A stretch of 39,693 nt of DNA, taken from the IMG/VR virus record IMGVR_UViG_3300030329_001969, positions 1 to 39,693 of that record; one strand, given 5' to 3'. This document shows, piece by piece, positions 20,636 to 28,914 of this stretch (position 1 is the stretch's first letter; each line of letters begins with the position of its first letter). Below the pieces are notes generated by a model. The model was given only the letters and a program-made list of their open reading frames with translations, had not been told where the DNA came from and did no database searches. Made by a program: the position numbers and the translations under genes. The DNA comes from a virus.

Positions 20636-20897
20636 AGCCTCAGAGACGAAAGTTGTCAATTCAAAGGTGGAAGGCTAAAAAAGAAAAGTCGAAGGCTGAT
20701 TTGGAATGTGGCTCGCTTCTCTGGTTCAGCATCGAAGGCTGAATTTATCAATGGAATAGGCAAGGAATAAAAAGCTCGCGTTCCTTTTAATTTCTCGCGA
20801 ATAGTGCTACCCCCAAGCCGCGCTCCGCGCCGCAGAATACGATGGGACCCGAAGAGCTAGCATATACTCTGGACATATTAATATTGACAATTGCCCC

Positions 20898-20927
20898 TTG
20901 ACAAAGTATTTACTCCGCTGTTACAAT
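20898..20927 (+). promoter_or_regulatory. Rightward sigma70 promoter for the packaging operon
   Basis: TTGACA at 20898..20903, 18-bp spacer, TACAAT at 20922..20927. The -10 box ends only six bases before the ATG at 20934, so the expected transcription start coincides with the start codon. A second TTGACA lies at 20884..20889 without a good -10 partner. Confidence 0.75.
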
Positions 20928-20933
20928 CTAGCC

Positions 20934-21368
20934 ATGGCACTTACAACGGAACGACAAACCTATATCCTGCGTCTTAGGAGAAATGGCCATTCAGTGTCTG
21001 CAATTGCGGATATGTTGGATACTAAATCTTCCACAATAAAGAATACTCTTTCCAGTGCGTATAAAAAGTTGCATCAAGAGCATGAGGCCTTAGAAGCCCG
21101 AACTCTAGAGTTGGAACGGCTTGATGAGGTACAGTCCTCATATTATGAGAATGCGCTAGAGGGGGACCCGAAAGCTGCGGAAGTTGTATTTAAGGCCATG
21201 GATCGCAGGGCAAAACTATTGGGGCTGGACGCTCCAGAACAAAAGAAAGTAGAGACTTCATTTGCTATTCAGTGGGTGGGGGAAGAAGACGAATCAGTAA
21301 TTATTGATGCCAACTTGATAGAGGAGAAATTAAATGGCAAAGGCTCCAGCAAGGAAGAAAGCGGTTAG
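20934..21368 (+). CDS. Terminase small subunit
   Basis: 144 residues from the ATG at 20934; the upstream extension of the frame runs through the promoter and is rejected. Residues about 5-45 form a helix-turn-helix (ILRLRRNGHSVSAIADMLDTKSSTIKNTL). The C-terminal half has the phrase GDPKAAEVVFKAMDRRAKLLGLDAPE, common in small terminases. It binds the packaging start site and recruits the large subunit. There is no Shine-Dalgarno sequence, in keeping with a leaderless mRNA. First gene of the rightward arm. Confidence 0.8.
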   Translation: MALTTERQTYILRLRRNGHSVSAIADMLDTKSSTIKNTLSSAYKKLHQEHEALEARTLELERLDEVQSSYYENALEGDPKAAEVVFKAMDRRAKLLGLDAPEQKKVETSFAIQWVGEEDESVIIDANLIEEKLNGKGSSKEESG

Positions 21369-21537
21369 AAGGAAACGTGCCCACAATTCGGACGGGTCAT
21401 TTAAAGCTGACGACCCCTCAACACCTGAAATAAACGAGGCGTTTGTACAGGAAGAGTCCACGGAAGACGAATCCAAACGGAGAGAGGCCCAACGGGCGGC
21501 TGGCGGTCGATATCTTGGTGGTAAACTAGTTGGTTGA
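21334..21537 (+). CDS. Small basic protein of the terminase region
   Basis: 67 residues, with GAGGAG upstream of the ATG at 21334, overlapping the end of the small terminase by 35 bases. A very basic N-terminus (MAKAPARKKAVRRKRAHN) is followed by an acidic middle and a basic C-terminus ending GGRYLGGKLVG. It looks largely disordered. Possible DNA-binding accessory of packaging; no family recognised. Confidence 0.6.
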   Translation: MAKAPARKKAVRRKRAHNSDGSFKADDPSTPEINEAFVQEESTEDESKRREAQRAAGGRYLGGKLVG

Positions 21538-21953
21538 GAACGTGTATTAAAAATGCGATAACAATCGATGAGGCAGAAGCTTTACGTTCTAAATCGATGT
21601 ATCTATCGTTTGAGGACCCGCGTCTACATAACATACTTGGGATGGTACATGGTGTATGTGATGCATCTACAGACGATCCAGCGTATGTTAGGGTTGAAGC
21701 TAAACCAGAGGGCCACCCATGGCACAGGGATACTGGAAGCGCAGGGCATATGTCTTGGTGTAGGTATTCCGCCCGACTATTGCTTAATCCGGAATCAGAC
21801 TTTACCGGAGGAGGGTTCTATTTCAGAGACGAGCCACACACTCCAGTATATGGGTACAGAGACTTATGGGTGTATGACTCAGCACCAGAAAATGAACATT
21901 ATGTCGCAAGTCACAAGGGACACAGGAGTGTGCTGTTGATGTTCCTATCATGA
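21534..21953 (+). CDS. 2-oxoglutarate/Fe(II) oxygenase-like protein
   Basis: 139 residues from a TTG at 21534 that overlaps the previous stop (TTGA). The double-stranded beta-helix signature is visible: H64-x-D66 in HPWHRDTG, the strand GGGFYF (92-97), His122 in ENEHYVASHKGHRSVLLMF and Arg131 for the 2-oxoglutarate carboxylate. This matches prolyl-4-hydroxylase-like dioxygenases, which hydroxylate proteins, nucleobases or small molecules. Substrate unknown. It sits between the small and large terminase genes and overlaps the latter by four bases, an unusual place for an oxygenase. The TTG start is inferred from overlap; an internal ATG would remove about 20 residues. Confidence 0.65.
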   Translation: MRTCIKNAITIDEAEALRSKSMYLSFEDPRLHNILGMVHGVCDASTDDPAYVRVEAKPEGHPWHRDTGSAGHMSWCRYSARLLLNPESDFTGGGFYFRDEPHTPVYGYRDLWVYDSAPENEHYVASHKGHRSVLLMFLS

Positions 21954-23290
21954 AAAAAATACTAATACCTTACAGGCCTAGGCCCATACAAAAAGACCTA
22001 CATAGCGGAATGGGTAGATTTTCTGTCGTTGTCTGCCATAGAAGATTCGGCAAAACAGTTATGGCGGTAAACAAATTAATAAAGGATTTGGTATCTGCAA
22101 AGCAAAGGAAATTACCCAGACCACGTGCCGTATACGTAGCCCCTCTGTATAGGCAAGCAAAGCAGATTGCGTGGGACTACGCCAAATTTTATTGTGAAAA
22201 GCTTCCAGGGTATAAACCTAACGAATCAGAATTGAGAATAGATTTTCTAGAGGACTGCCGTTTGTTTCTTATAGGAGCGGACAATCCGGACAGTATTCGG
22301 GGTATATACGCTGATTCCGTGGTTTTAGACGAATACGCGCAAATGAACCCTAAAATGTGGTCTGAAGTTTTACGTCCAGCTCTTACGGACCGTAAGGGCA
22401 CGGCTATGTTTATTGGGACCCCTAAAGGTAAAAATGTATTTTGGGAGTTATATAACTACGCTAAGGACCCAGAAAACCCAGATTGGTCCTCCCACTTATT
22501 TAAAGCTAGTGAAACAAATTATGTGGACGAGGGAGAATTATTAGCGGCTCAGAATGATATGACGGAGGAAGAGTACGCACAGGAGTATGAGTGCTCTTGG
22601 GAAGCGGCAATTAAAGGTGCGTATTATGGAAAAATTATGGAGGACATCACACAAAAGGGGCATATTATGTCGGTCCCTTGGGAGCCGACCATACCCGTCC
22701 ACACTTCTTGGGATTTAGGTATAGATGATAGTACAGCAATCTGGTTTTACCAGCAATCAGATAGGGAAATTTGGTTGATTAATTATTATGAAAGTAGCGG
22801 GGCTGGTCTGGACCACTACGTTAAAAAATTGAAAGAACTTAATTATGTATATGGAAACCACTACCTGCCGCATGATATACAGGTCAAGGAGTTGTCCTCA
22901 GGACGTTCAAGACTTGAAATGCTCCGTGGGCTGGGGATCAATGGGAGAGTTGTGCGTAAAATTCCAGTGGACGACGGCATCAACGCTGTCCGCACGATTC
23001 TTCCTAGATGCTATTTTGATGAATCCAGTTGCCAACGAGGTATAGAAGCTTTAAGGCAGTATAAGGTGGAGTTTAACGAAAAAACCCAAACTTTTAGGCA
23101 AAGGCCCCACCACGATTGGACCAGCCATGCAGCAGATGCATTCCGGTATTTGGCGGTGTCTTTACAAGAGGACCAGTATGAGAACAGGCAGACTCGCGCT
23201 ATATCCGATTATGACCCTATGGACCCCTACGGGTCATACCATAGGCGGCAGGATAGGGCTGAAGGGTCAAGTGGGTGGTTTCCTTGGTAG
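21950..23290 (+). CDS. Terminase large subunit
   Basis: 446 residues. The ATPase has HRRFGKT (30-36) as Walker A and VVLDEYAQM (D127, E128) as Walker B, with a coupling motif IGTPKG at about 154-159. The RNase H-like nuclease has SWDLGIDDSTA (Asp254) and the late HHDWTSHAADAFRYLAV (about 398-414). It cuts concatemeric DNA and pumps it into the prohead through the portal. ATGA overlap with the oxygenase gene at 21950..21953. Confidence 0.95.
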   Translation: MKKILIPYRPRPIQKDLHSGMGRFSVVVCHRRFGKTVMAVNKLIKDLVSAKQRKLPRPRAVYVAPLYRQAKQIAWDYAKFYCEKLPGYKPNESELRIDFLEDCRLFLIGADNPDSIRGIYADSVVLDEYAQMNPKMWSEVLRPALTDRKGTAMFIGTPKGKNVFWELYNYAKDPENPDWSSHLFKASETNYVDEGELLAAQNDMTEEEYAQEYECSWEAAIKGAYYGKIMEDITQKGHIMSVPWEPTIPVHTSWDLGIDDSTAIWFYQQSDREIWLINYYESSGAGLDHYVKKLKELNYVYGNHYLPHDIQVKELSSGRSRLEMLRGLGINGRVVRKIPVDDGINAVRTILPRCYFDESSCQRGIEALRQYKVEFNEKTQTFRQRPHHDWTSHAADAFRYLAVSLQEDQYENRQTRAISDYDPMDPYGSYHRRQDRAEGSSGWFPW

Positions 23291-23748
23291 TTAGAGAATT
23301 AGTCGCTGGAGATGAAGCCCCTTTAATTAAGTTGGGGCGCGAGATGTGGGAAGAGTCTGCGAATTTTAATAGACACCCCCTTAATGAAGAAAAGTTAAAG
23401 CAGTTAGCCCTAGCTGTATACACGTCTGATTTTTTAGCGTGTTTTATAGCCAGTAACGATAAGGGGCCACAAGGCATTTGGGTAGGTAGTGTACACCCCT
23501 TATGGTACTCAGATGATTTATCAGTGTATGACATAGTTTTTTATGTACGAAAACAGTATAGGGGGTCGTCAGCCGCTATAAAGTTAGTTAAATCAGCGGA
23601 GAAGTGGGGGCAGTCTATGGGAGCGTCAGAAATTAATATAGGTTTAAGTTCAGGCATTGACACAGAAAAAACTTCATGCTTTTTTAATAAATTATCATAT
23701 ATGCATAATGCGGTCCAAATGACCAAGGAGCTTAATAATGTGCTTTAG
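23275..23748 (+). CDS. GNAT-family N-acetyltransferase-like protein
   Basis: About 157 residues from a GTG at 23275 (a TTG at 23284 is an alternative), overlapping the large terminase. The fold signs are VRELVAGDEAPLIKLGREMW at the start, VYDIVFYVRKQYRGSSAAIKLVKSAEKWGQSMGASEINIGLSSG (about 84-127), where R-K-Q-Y-R-G-S-S corresponds to the acetyl-CoA loop, and CFFNKLSYMHN near the end. Such proteins occur in the packaging region of many T7-like phages; their targets are unknown. Confidence 0.75.
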   Translation: MVSLVVRELVAGDEAPLIKLGREMWEESANFNRHPLNEEKLKQLALAVYTSDFLACFIASNDKGPQGIWVGSVHPLWYSDDLSVYDIVFYVRKQYRGSSAAIKLVKSAEKWGQSMGASEINIGLSSGIDTEKTSCFFNKLSYMHNAVQMTKELNNVL

Positions 23749-23938
23749 TCCACCGAAGCCCCCTCCACCCCCTCCACCACCTCCCCCGCCCACTGTGAAT
23801 ACTGCGGAAGTTTCTGCCGCAAGAGAAAATGAGCGTAAACGCAGAATGGCCGCCGCAGGTAGAAGTTCTACTCTTCTTACAGGTGGAACGGGTATTACAG
23901 AGGATGCCCCAGCACAAAAGAAAACATTGGGGGCCTGA
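23738..23938 (+). CDS. Small polyproline protein
   Basis: 66 residues, AAGGAG upstream of the ATG at 23738. After MCFSPPK comes a run of eleven Pro residues, then a basic helical part (ARENERKRRMAAAGRSSTLLTGG). Proteins of this kind precede the portal gene in many marine podoviruses. The Pro run may act as a rigid spacer or make EF-P-dependent translation. Role unknown. Confidence 0.7.
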   Translation: MCFSPPKPPPPPPPPPPPTVNTAEVSAARENERKRRMAAAGRSSTLLTGGTGITEDAPAQKKTLGA

Positions 23939-24090
23939 TGCCTTCTGGTGTATCACTAAAAAAGGGGTCGTCTAGAAAGTCAGTTAGTTCTAATATTAGA
24001 ACTCTTCTTACGGACGGGTATCCTCAAAAGCAAGCAGTAGCCATAGCTATGCGAAAAGCTGGCAAATCTAAAAAATCTAAGGGGTACTAG
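23938..24090 (+). CDS. 50-residue basic protein before portal
   Basis: Starts in a TGATG overlap with the preceding stop. The peptide is basic with the phrase SVSSNIRTLLTDGYPQKQAV followed by AIAMRKAGKSKK. This N-I-x-x-L-x-x-x-G-x-P-x-K-Q-A-V-A-I-A pattern is found in many small phage proteins next to terminase or portal genes. The function is not known. Confidence 0.7.
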   Translation: MPSGVSLKKGSSRKSVSSNIRTLLTDGYPQKQAVAIAMRKAGKSKKSKGY

Positions 24091-24092
24091 TT

Positions 24093-25703
24093 ATGCCTAT
24101 GGACGCTAAACAAAATATGCATCGCCAAAGAAGCATGGCGGGTGATCGTGAATCATGGGACACACACTGGCAGGAAGTGTCAGAGCTTGTACTCCCAAGG
24201 CGTTCTGATTTTGTAGGTGCACGTGCCAAGGGGGACAAGAGGGGGCTAAAAGCAGTAGATTCGTCTGCTATCATAGCTAACGAACTTCTTAGTGCGGGTT
24301 TACATGGTATGTTAACTAACCCTGCGTCTAAATGGTTTACTCTACGGGTTAACGATCCGAATATGATGGAGGCCCGTGGGGTTAAGTTGTGGTTGGAAGA
24401 GGTAGAAAGGTTAATATTCGCAGAGCTACATGCTGCGGCTTCTGGATTTACTTCACATATGCATGAATTATATTTAGACCTTACAGCATTTGGCACGGCT
24501 GTGATGTTTATAGGAACAGACGATCTAGGTAACGTTACGTTTTCTACTCGTCATTTAAAAGAGTGCTTTTTAGCTGAGGACCCGTATGGTCTTGTAGATA
24601 CTATATATAGAAAGTTTGAGTATACGGTTAGACAGATCAAGCACCGCTGGCCAGATTCTCATGGAGAAAGAATTCAAAAGCTCTGGGACGCTCAAAAGTA
24701 TGATGATAAGTTTGAAATACTTCATGCAGTATACCCCCGTAAGGAGCGTGACCCAAAACTTAAAACAACTGAAAATCTTCCCGTAGCCTCTGTATACATA
24801 TTATGTAAGGATGAGATAATTCTATCTGAGGGGGGATTTGAAGAAATGCCATATATGACACCCCGTTGGTCAAAAGTTGCGGGAGAGATATATGGAAGAG
24901 GCCCCGGACTTAATAGCCTTCCTGATATTAAAATGCTACAAGAAATGGCTAAAACTATTATTAAATCTGCACAAAAAATAGTAGACCCCCCTTTAATGGC
25001 TGAAGATGATAGCGTTTTAGGCCCTGTTCGCACTGTTCCAGGAGGTTTAAATTTTCGTCGTCCCGGTTCCGATTACGTGCGTCCTTTAGAAACTAGAGCT
25101 AATATACCTATTGGTTTAGAAATGATGCAGGACCTTAGAAATAGAATTAGAGAGGGGTTTTATATAGACCAGCTACAGCTACATCAGGGTCCTCAAATGA
25201 CGGCTACCGAAGTATTACAAAGAACTGAAGAAAAACTCAGACTGCTTGGACCAGTTCTTGGAAGGTTACAATCTGAGTTGCTTTCTCCTTTGGTAAATAG
25301 AGTATTTGGCATACTTACTAGGTCTGATAAATTACCTCTACCTCCTCCAGAACTAGAAGGCATGGACTACCAAGTTGAATATGTATCTCCTTTAGCACGT
25401 GCTCAAAGGCAGGTAGAGGCCAATGGATTGATGAGGGTGTTTGAGATAGGCAATCCTGTGTTTACAGTCGATCCTAGTACAGCATCTGTACTAAATGGCC
25501 CAGACGTTGTAAGGTGGCTTGGTGATTTATTTGGCGTACCCTCTTCGTTATTTAAGTCTGAAGAAGAGCTTCAAGCTTTAGTAGAAGCCCAGCAACAGCA
25601 ACAACAAATGGCTCAAATGATGCAAATGGCAGAAATGGCAGATAAGGGGGCGGGGGCCGCACAAAAATTAGCTGGGGCCTCTAATGCCATTACCCCTCAA
25701 TAA
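24093..25703 (+). CDS. Portal protein (head-tail connector, T7 gp8-like)
   Basis: 536 residues, the usual size of T7-type portals. Typical parts are ELLSAGLHGMLTNPASKWF (about 65-83), SFIGTDD-like FGTAVMFIGTDD, the Pro-rich core YGRGPGLNSLPDIKMLQEM (about 268-286) and TATEVLQRTEEKLRLLGPVLGRLQSELLSPLV (about 370-400). The C-terminus is Gln/Met-rich (AQQQQQQMAQMMQMAEM). It forms the dodecameric ring for DNA entry and exit and seeds prohead assembly. AAGGGG lies upstream of the ATG. Confidence 0.95.
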   Translation: MPMDAKQNMHRQRSMAGDRESWDTHWQEVSELVLPRRSDFVGARAKGDKRGLKAVDSSAIIANELLSAGLHGMLTNPASKWFTLRVNDPNMMEARGVKLWLEEVERLIFAELHAAASGFTSHMHELYLDLTAFGTAVMFIGTDDLGNVTFSTRHLKECFLAEDPYGLVDTIYRKFEYTVRQIKHRWPDSHGERIQKLWDAQKYDDKFEILHAVYPRKERDPKLKTTENLPVASVYILCKDEIILSEGGFEEMPYMTPRWSKVAGEIYGRGPGLNSLPDIKMLQEMAKTIIKSAQKIVDPPLMAEDDSVLGPVRTVPGGLNFRRPGSDYVRPLETRANIPIGLEMMQDLRNRIREGFYIDQLQLHQGPQMTATEVLQRTEEKLRLLGPVLGRLQSELLSPLVNRVFGILTRSDKLPLPPPELEGMDYQVEYVSPLARAQRQVEANGLMRVFEIGNPVFTVDPSTASVLNGPDVVRWLGDLFGVPSSLFKSEEELQALVEAQQQQQQMAQMMQMAEMADKGAGAAQKLAGASNAITPQ

Positions 25704-25935
25704 AGTTAAGCAGTTAAAGAATGATTATAGCATAGTCTTTAACTCGCCCGAAGGAAGACGAGTCCTTCATGATATACTCAAGAATACTCATATTCTTGAG
25801 CCGACCTTCAGCACTGACTCCATACAAATGGCGTTTAATGAGGGGGCAAGAAACGAAGCACTTCGTGTCCTGTCAATCCTACAATTTAAACCCGAAGATT
25901 TTGTGCAAATCGCACAGGAGGTAAATGATGAGTGA
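25684..25935 (+). CDS. Bbp19-like small protein between portal and scaffold
   Basis: 83 residues overlapping the portal end by 20 bases. Core pattern FNSPEGRRVLHDILKNTHI, then AFNEGARNEALRVLSILQ, matches the Bbp19 family found at this place in many podoviruses. It is helical and soluble. The family's role is not established; position suggests a part in head assembly. Its 3' end carries the ribosome site AGGAGGT of the scaffold gene. Confidence 0.75.
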   Translation: MPLPLNKVKQLKNDYSIVFNSPEGRRVLHDILKNTHILEPTFSTDSIQMAFNEGARNEALRVLSILQFKPEDFVQIAQEVNDE

Positions 25936-26749
25936 AGAGTCTGTTGAAGTAGTTGAAGAGTCTCAACCAGAAACCGTAACCGAGGTTACTCCCGAAGATT
26001 GGAAAAGTGCTCTACCTGAGGACATACGGGACAATCCAAATTTTGCTAAATACACATCGATGGAAAGTTTTGCTAAAGGCCATCTAAACGCCGTGTCCAT
26101 GCTTGGTAAAGAGCCTGAGTTAAAAGTGCCGGATAGTGAGGATGACCGTAATGAATTTTATAACAAATTAGGCCGTCCAGATGAGCCTAATGGGTATAAG
26201 TTTAATGAGTTTGAGGCCCCCGAAGATTTAAAGGAGTATGTTCAAGGCAGAGAAGAGTCCTTTAGACAGACAGCTCATAAAATTGGGCTATCTGCTGAGC
26301 AAGCCTCTGAGCTACATAAGTGGTACATGGAGGGCAATATGGATAATGCCAAATCCATGGAGGAAAGTCGTAATCAAATTCAGCAAGAAGGGTTTAATGC
26401 TTTAAAATCTGAGTGGGGCGAGGCGTATGATAAAAATTTAAAAATGTCCCAATTAGCTTTAGGGGAGTTTGCAGACGCGGACTTTGTTAATTATTTAGAA
26501 CAAACGGGATTGGGGGACCACCCCGCTATGATCAAGGCTTTCCATACTATATCTGAGGGTATGATAGGGGAAGGAAAACTTGAAGCCAGCACTGATACGT
26601 CTCAAACTCCTGCGGCGATTGATGCTAAAATCGCAGAGATAATGGCTAACCCTAAATATTGGGATGAAGGAAGTTTAGAACGTCCAGCACTAGTGCGTGA
26701 AGTTCATTCATTAATGGAGAAAAAGCACCCACAAGAAGTCCGAACTTGA
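25928..26749 (+). CDS. Scaffolding protein
   Basis: 273 residues, acidic and helical throughout. The second of two adjacent ATGs (25928) is preferred as AGGAGGT lies six bases before it. DWKSALPEDIRDNPNFAKYTSMESFAKGHLNAVSMLGK near the N-terminus, GRPDEPNGYKF and the C-terminal IMANPKYWDEG are typical for scaffolds of T7-like phages (gp9 type). It guides capsid subunit assembly around the portal and leaves the prohead before packaging. The stop overlaps the -35 box of the capsid promoter. Confidence 0.85.
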   Translation: MSEESVEVVEESQPETVTEVTPEDWKSALPEDIRDNPNFAKYTSMESFAKGHLNAVSMLGKEPELKVPDSEDDRNEFYNKLGRPDEPNGYKFNEFEAPEDLKEYVQGREESFRQTAHKIGLSAEQASELHKWYMEGNMDNAKSMEESRNQIQQEGFNALKSEWGEAYDKNLKMSQLALGEFADADFVNYLEQTGLGDHPAMIKAFHTISEGMIGEGKLEASTDTSQTPAAIDAKIAEIMANPKYWDEGSLERPALVREVHSLMEKKHPQEVRT

Positions 26750-26775
26750 CAGCTATTATTGTTTGATGTTTTAAT
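26746..26775 (+). promoter_or_regulatory. Promoter for the major capsid gene
   Basis: TTGACA at 26746..26751, overlapping the scaffold stop, 17-18 bp spacer, TTTTAA/TTTAAT at 26769..26775. The 127-base leader to the capsid ATG contains the arms GTATCG and CGATAC (26820 and 26850). An extra promoter here fits the high need for capsid protein. Confidence 0.55.
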
Positions 26776-26902
26776 AAGAATAGGCGTTACATTAGATACC
26801 TGTTTTACAGCCTAAGTAGCGTATCGCCCGTCAAAAAGGCCGGAATTTCCGATACCCTTTAAGATAGGTTTTGGAATCCACTTTTGAAAAGGATGGTGCG
26901 AT

Positions 26903-27784
26903 ATGAGCACTCAAATAACTACAGCATTTGTAGAACAATACTCTGCAAATGTTCAGCACCTTGCGCAACAGAAAGGTTCTAGGTTGCGTAGTGCAGTCGT
27001 CAACGAAACAGTTGTCGGCAAAAATGCGTTCTTTGAGCAAATTGGCAAAACAGCGGCGCGACAAAGAACTAGTAGGCATTCCGATACCCCCCGTATGGAC
27101 ACCCCCCACGCGAGACGTAGGGTTTCCTTGACGGATTATGATTGGGCGGACCTCATAGACAATGAGGATCGCGTAAGGATGCTTATTGATCCTACTTCTC
27201 CGTATGCCCAAGCGGCGGCTAACGCTATGGGTCGTGCAATCGACGAAGCTATCATAGCGGCGGCAGACGGAACGGCTTACACGGGAGTTGATGGGTCAAC
27301 CAGCACTTCTTACACAGCCGGAAACACTGTTGATGTCCAAGTTGGTATTAGCCCTGCCGCTGATACTGGTCTGAATGTCGGCAAACTTCGTGCGGCTAAA
27401 CAAATTCTTGATGCTAATGAGGCAGACGATGAAGATCGTTTTATGATCATCAATGCTAAACAGCTTCAAAACTTGTTGGGTCAAACAGAAGTTACTAGCT
27501 CTGACTATGCTAATGTGAAGGCTCTCGTTAATGGTGAAGTGAATACCTTTCTCGGTTTTCAGTTTCTCCGTACGGAACTGATTGGCACAGACAGTAACAG
27601 CGATCATAAAGTATTGTACTTTCAGAAGAAAGGGCTACTTTTGGGCGTTGGTCAAAATCCTCAGGCTAAAATTTCAGAGCGTGATGATAAGAACTATGCC
27701 ACCCAAGTTTTCTATTCAATGGCTATCGGGGCGACTCGTATGCAAGAAGAGTTGGTTGGTTATATTGAATGTGACCCAACTTAA
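26903..27784 (+). CDS. Major capsid protein
   Basis: 293 residues with AAGGA upstream. The start MSTQITTAFVEQYSANVQHLAQQKGSRLR and the stretch RRVSLTDYDWADLIDNEDRVRMLIDPTSPYAQAAANAMGRAIDEAI are typical of the podoviral 'phage capsid' family with an HK97-like fold. GLLLGVGQNPQAKISERDDKNYATQVFYSMAIGATRMQEE near the C-terminus corresponds to the conserved A-domain end. It forms the icosahedral shell. Own promoter upstream and terminator after the next gene isolate it as a high-expression unit. Confidence 0.9.
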   Translation: MSTQITTAFVEQYSANVQHLAQQKGSRLRSAVVNETVVGKNAFFEQIGKTAARQRTSRHSDTPRMDTPHARRRVSLTDYDWADLIDNEDRVRMLIDPTSPYAQAAANAMGRAIDEAIIAAADGTAYTGVDGSTSTSYTAGNTVDVQVGISPAADTGLNVGKLRAAKQILDANEADDEDRFMIINAKQLQNLLGQTEVTSSDYANVKALVNGEVNTFLGFQFLRTELIGTDSNSDHKVLYFQKKGLLLGVGQNPQAKISERDDKNYATQVFYSMAIGATRMQEELVGYIECDPT

Positions 27785-27796
27785 GGAGGGACTGAA

Positions 27797-28276
27797 ATGG
27801 GTACTAAAAACACTGATCTGGTCACAAATTTTGAGGCCACCCCTCCGACGTTGAACGATGCTGCTGAACTTCATGGCCGTGTGCGAATTGCACAAGGCAC
27901 TGTGGCTCTTGCGGCAGGGGACAGCGACGACGACGATGTTGTTATGTTGGCCCCGATACCGTCGAATGCAACAGTCCCGCATCTCTACATCGGGTCTGAC
28001 ACGTTCGGTGGATCTTGCACGTTCAATGTCGGCATCTACACCACGGCTGGCGTAGTTAAAGATGAAGATGTCTTTGCCACGGCGGTTGCTGATGCGGCTG
28101 CACTTGCTGATGTTCGCCACGAAGCGGCTGACATTAACACTTGTGGTCAGAAGATGTACGAACTTGCTGGTGACTCTACTGATCCAGGCGGATTCTACTA
28201 CATTGCGGCCACGATGGCGGCGGCTGGTGGAACCGGTGGTGATATGAGTTTCATCATTCATTACGTCGTTGATTAA
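27797..28276 (+). CDS. Probable head decoration or minor capsid protein
   Basis: 159 residues with a very strong ribosome site (AAGGAGG). Ala/Gly/Asp-rich and beta-like, no TM segment. TPPTLNDAAELHGRVRIAQGTVAL at the start and PHLYIGSDTFGG, FNVGIYTTAG in the middle. Placed between capsid and terminator, so likely made in amounts equal to capsid; a decoration or capsid-stabilising role is inferred from that. No family name known to me. Confidence 0.6.
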   Translation: MGTKNTDLVTNFEATPPTLNDAAELHGRVRIAQGTVALAAGDSDDDDVVMLAPIPSNATVPHLYIGSDTFGGSCTFNVGIYTTAGVVKDEDVFATAVADAAALADVRHEAADINTCGQKMYELAGDSTDPGGFYYIAATMAAAGGTGGDMSFIIHYVVD

Positions 28277-28282
28277 CGGATT

Positions 28283-28309
28283 GGGGGGCTTCGGCCCCCC
28301 TTTTCTTTT
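28283..28309 (+). terminator. Rho-independent terminator after capsid unit
   Basis: GGGGGGC and GCCCCCC (seven base pairs) enclose a TTCG tetraloop, followed by TTTTCTTTT. A near-ideal intrinsic terminator. The tail genes downstream then depend on partial read-through or a weak promoter I cannot see. Confidence 0.95.
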
Positions 28310-28320
28310 GGGGTAAAATT

Positions 28321-28914
28321 ATGGCTTCAGAAGTTTCTATTTGTAATCTTGCTCTTACAAAAATTGGTGAAGATCAGATAATATCCTTATCAGAGAATAG
28401 TAAAGCGGGTCGTCTTTGTAATCTACATTATTCTACTACTAGAGACGCTGTACTAAGAAGTCATATATGGAACTTTGCGATAAAAAGAGTAGAATTAGCT
28501 CTTAGCACCACAACCCCCGCATATGATTATGCCTACCAATTTGCTTTACCTGCTGACTACATACGAATTTTAGAAACTAATCTCACCAATACAGCTGAGT
28601 GGAAAATTGAAAACGGATTCTTGCTTGCAGATAGCGATTCGGTTAAAGTGCGGTATCTTGCTCAAATTACAAACCCAAATGAATTTGATGCATTATTTAT
28701 AGAGGCTTTTTCCTCCAGACTTGCCGCAGAGTTAGCCATACCTCTTGCAGATAGTTTGAATATGTCAAAAATGATGTTTGATTTATATTCTAGTAAAATT
28801 GCAGAGGCTAGGACTATGGACGCTGTAGAGGGCACTCCAGATAATATAGAGGCAGATTCTTGGTTAAACGCTAGAGTTGGTCTTGTAACGGCAACGTCTA
28901 CATCTACGTCATGA
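28321..28914 (+). CDS. Tail tubular protein A (T7 gp11-like adaptor)
   Basis: 197 residues. The opening SEVSICNLALTKIGEDQIISL and AVLRSHIWNFAIKRVEL are the classic signs of this adaptor family, followed by YDYAYQFALPADYIRIL. It binds the portal ring and links it to the nozzle. ATGA overlap with the next gene at 28911..28914. Confidence 0.9.
   Translation: MASEVSICNLALTKIGEDQIISLSENSKAGRLCNLHYSTTRDAVLRSHIWNFAIKRVELALSTTTPAYDYAYQFALPADYIRILETNLTNTAEWKIENGFLLADSDSVKVRYLAQITNPNEFDALFIEAFSSRLAAELAIPLADSLNMSKMMFDLYSSKIAEARTMDAVEGTPDNIEADSWLNARVGLVTATSTSTS

Larger units (their letters stand above)
20353..20933. other. Non-coding divergent control region
   Basis: About 580 bases between the leftward and rightward arms. 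The reading frames across it are built from the repeats and have no ribosome sites. The left half holds the TGCCACG repeat cluster (20367..20635) and T-rich tracts at 20432..20438 and 20570..20579. The right half has three copies of an AAGGCT(A/G)A word (about 20670, 20692 and 20735), a GC-rich patch near 20815..20835 and an AT-rich stretch (20870..20890) leading to the terminase promoter. Replication origin, packaging site or operator array are all possible. Confidence 0.6.

Noticed and set aside
20655-20660. Additional leftward -35 box TTGACA
   Set aside because: No acceptable -10 element at 16-18 bp; the next hexamer is TTGCCA, part of the repeat cluster.
20349-20770. Overlapping open frames on both strands (95, 101 and 134 codons) in the divergent region
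   Set aside because: They are generated by the TGCCACG repeats, have low-complexity translations such as repeated PRL, no ribosome site, and cover the early promoter region. Treated as non-coding.
27716-28261. 181-codon minus-strand frame opposite the capsid-proximal gene
   Set aside because: Antisense to a gene with AAGGAGG start; Arg/Ser-rich composition typical of reverse translation; crosses two genes.
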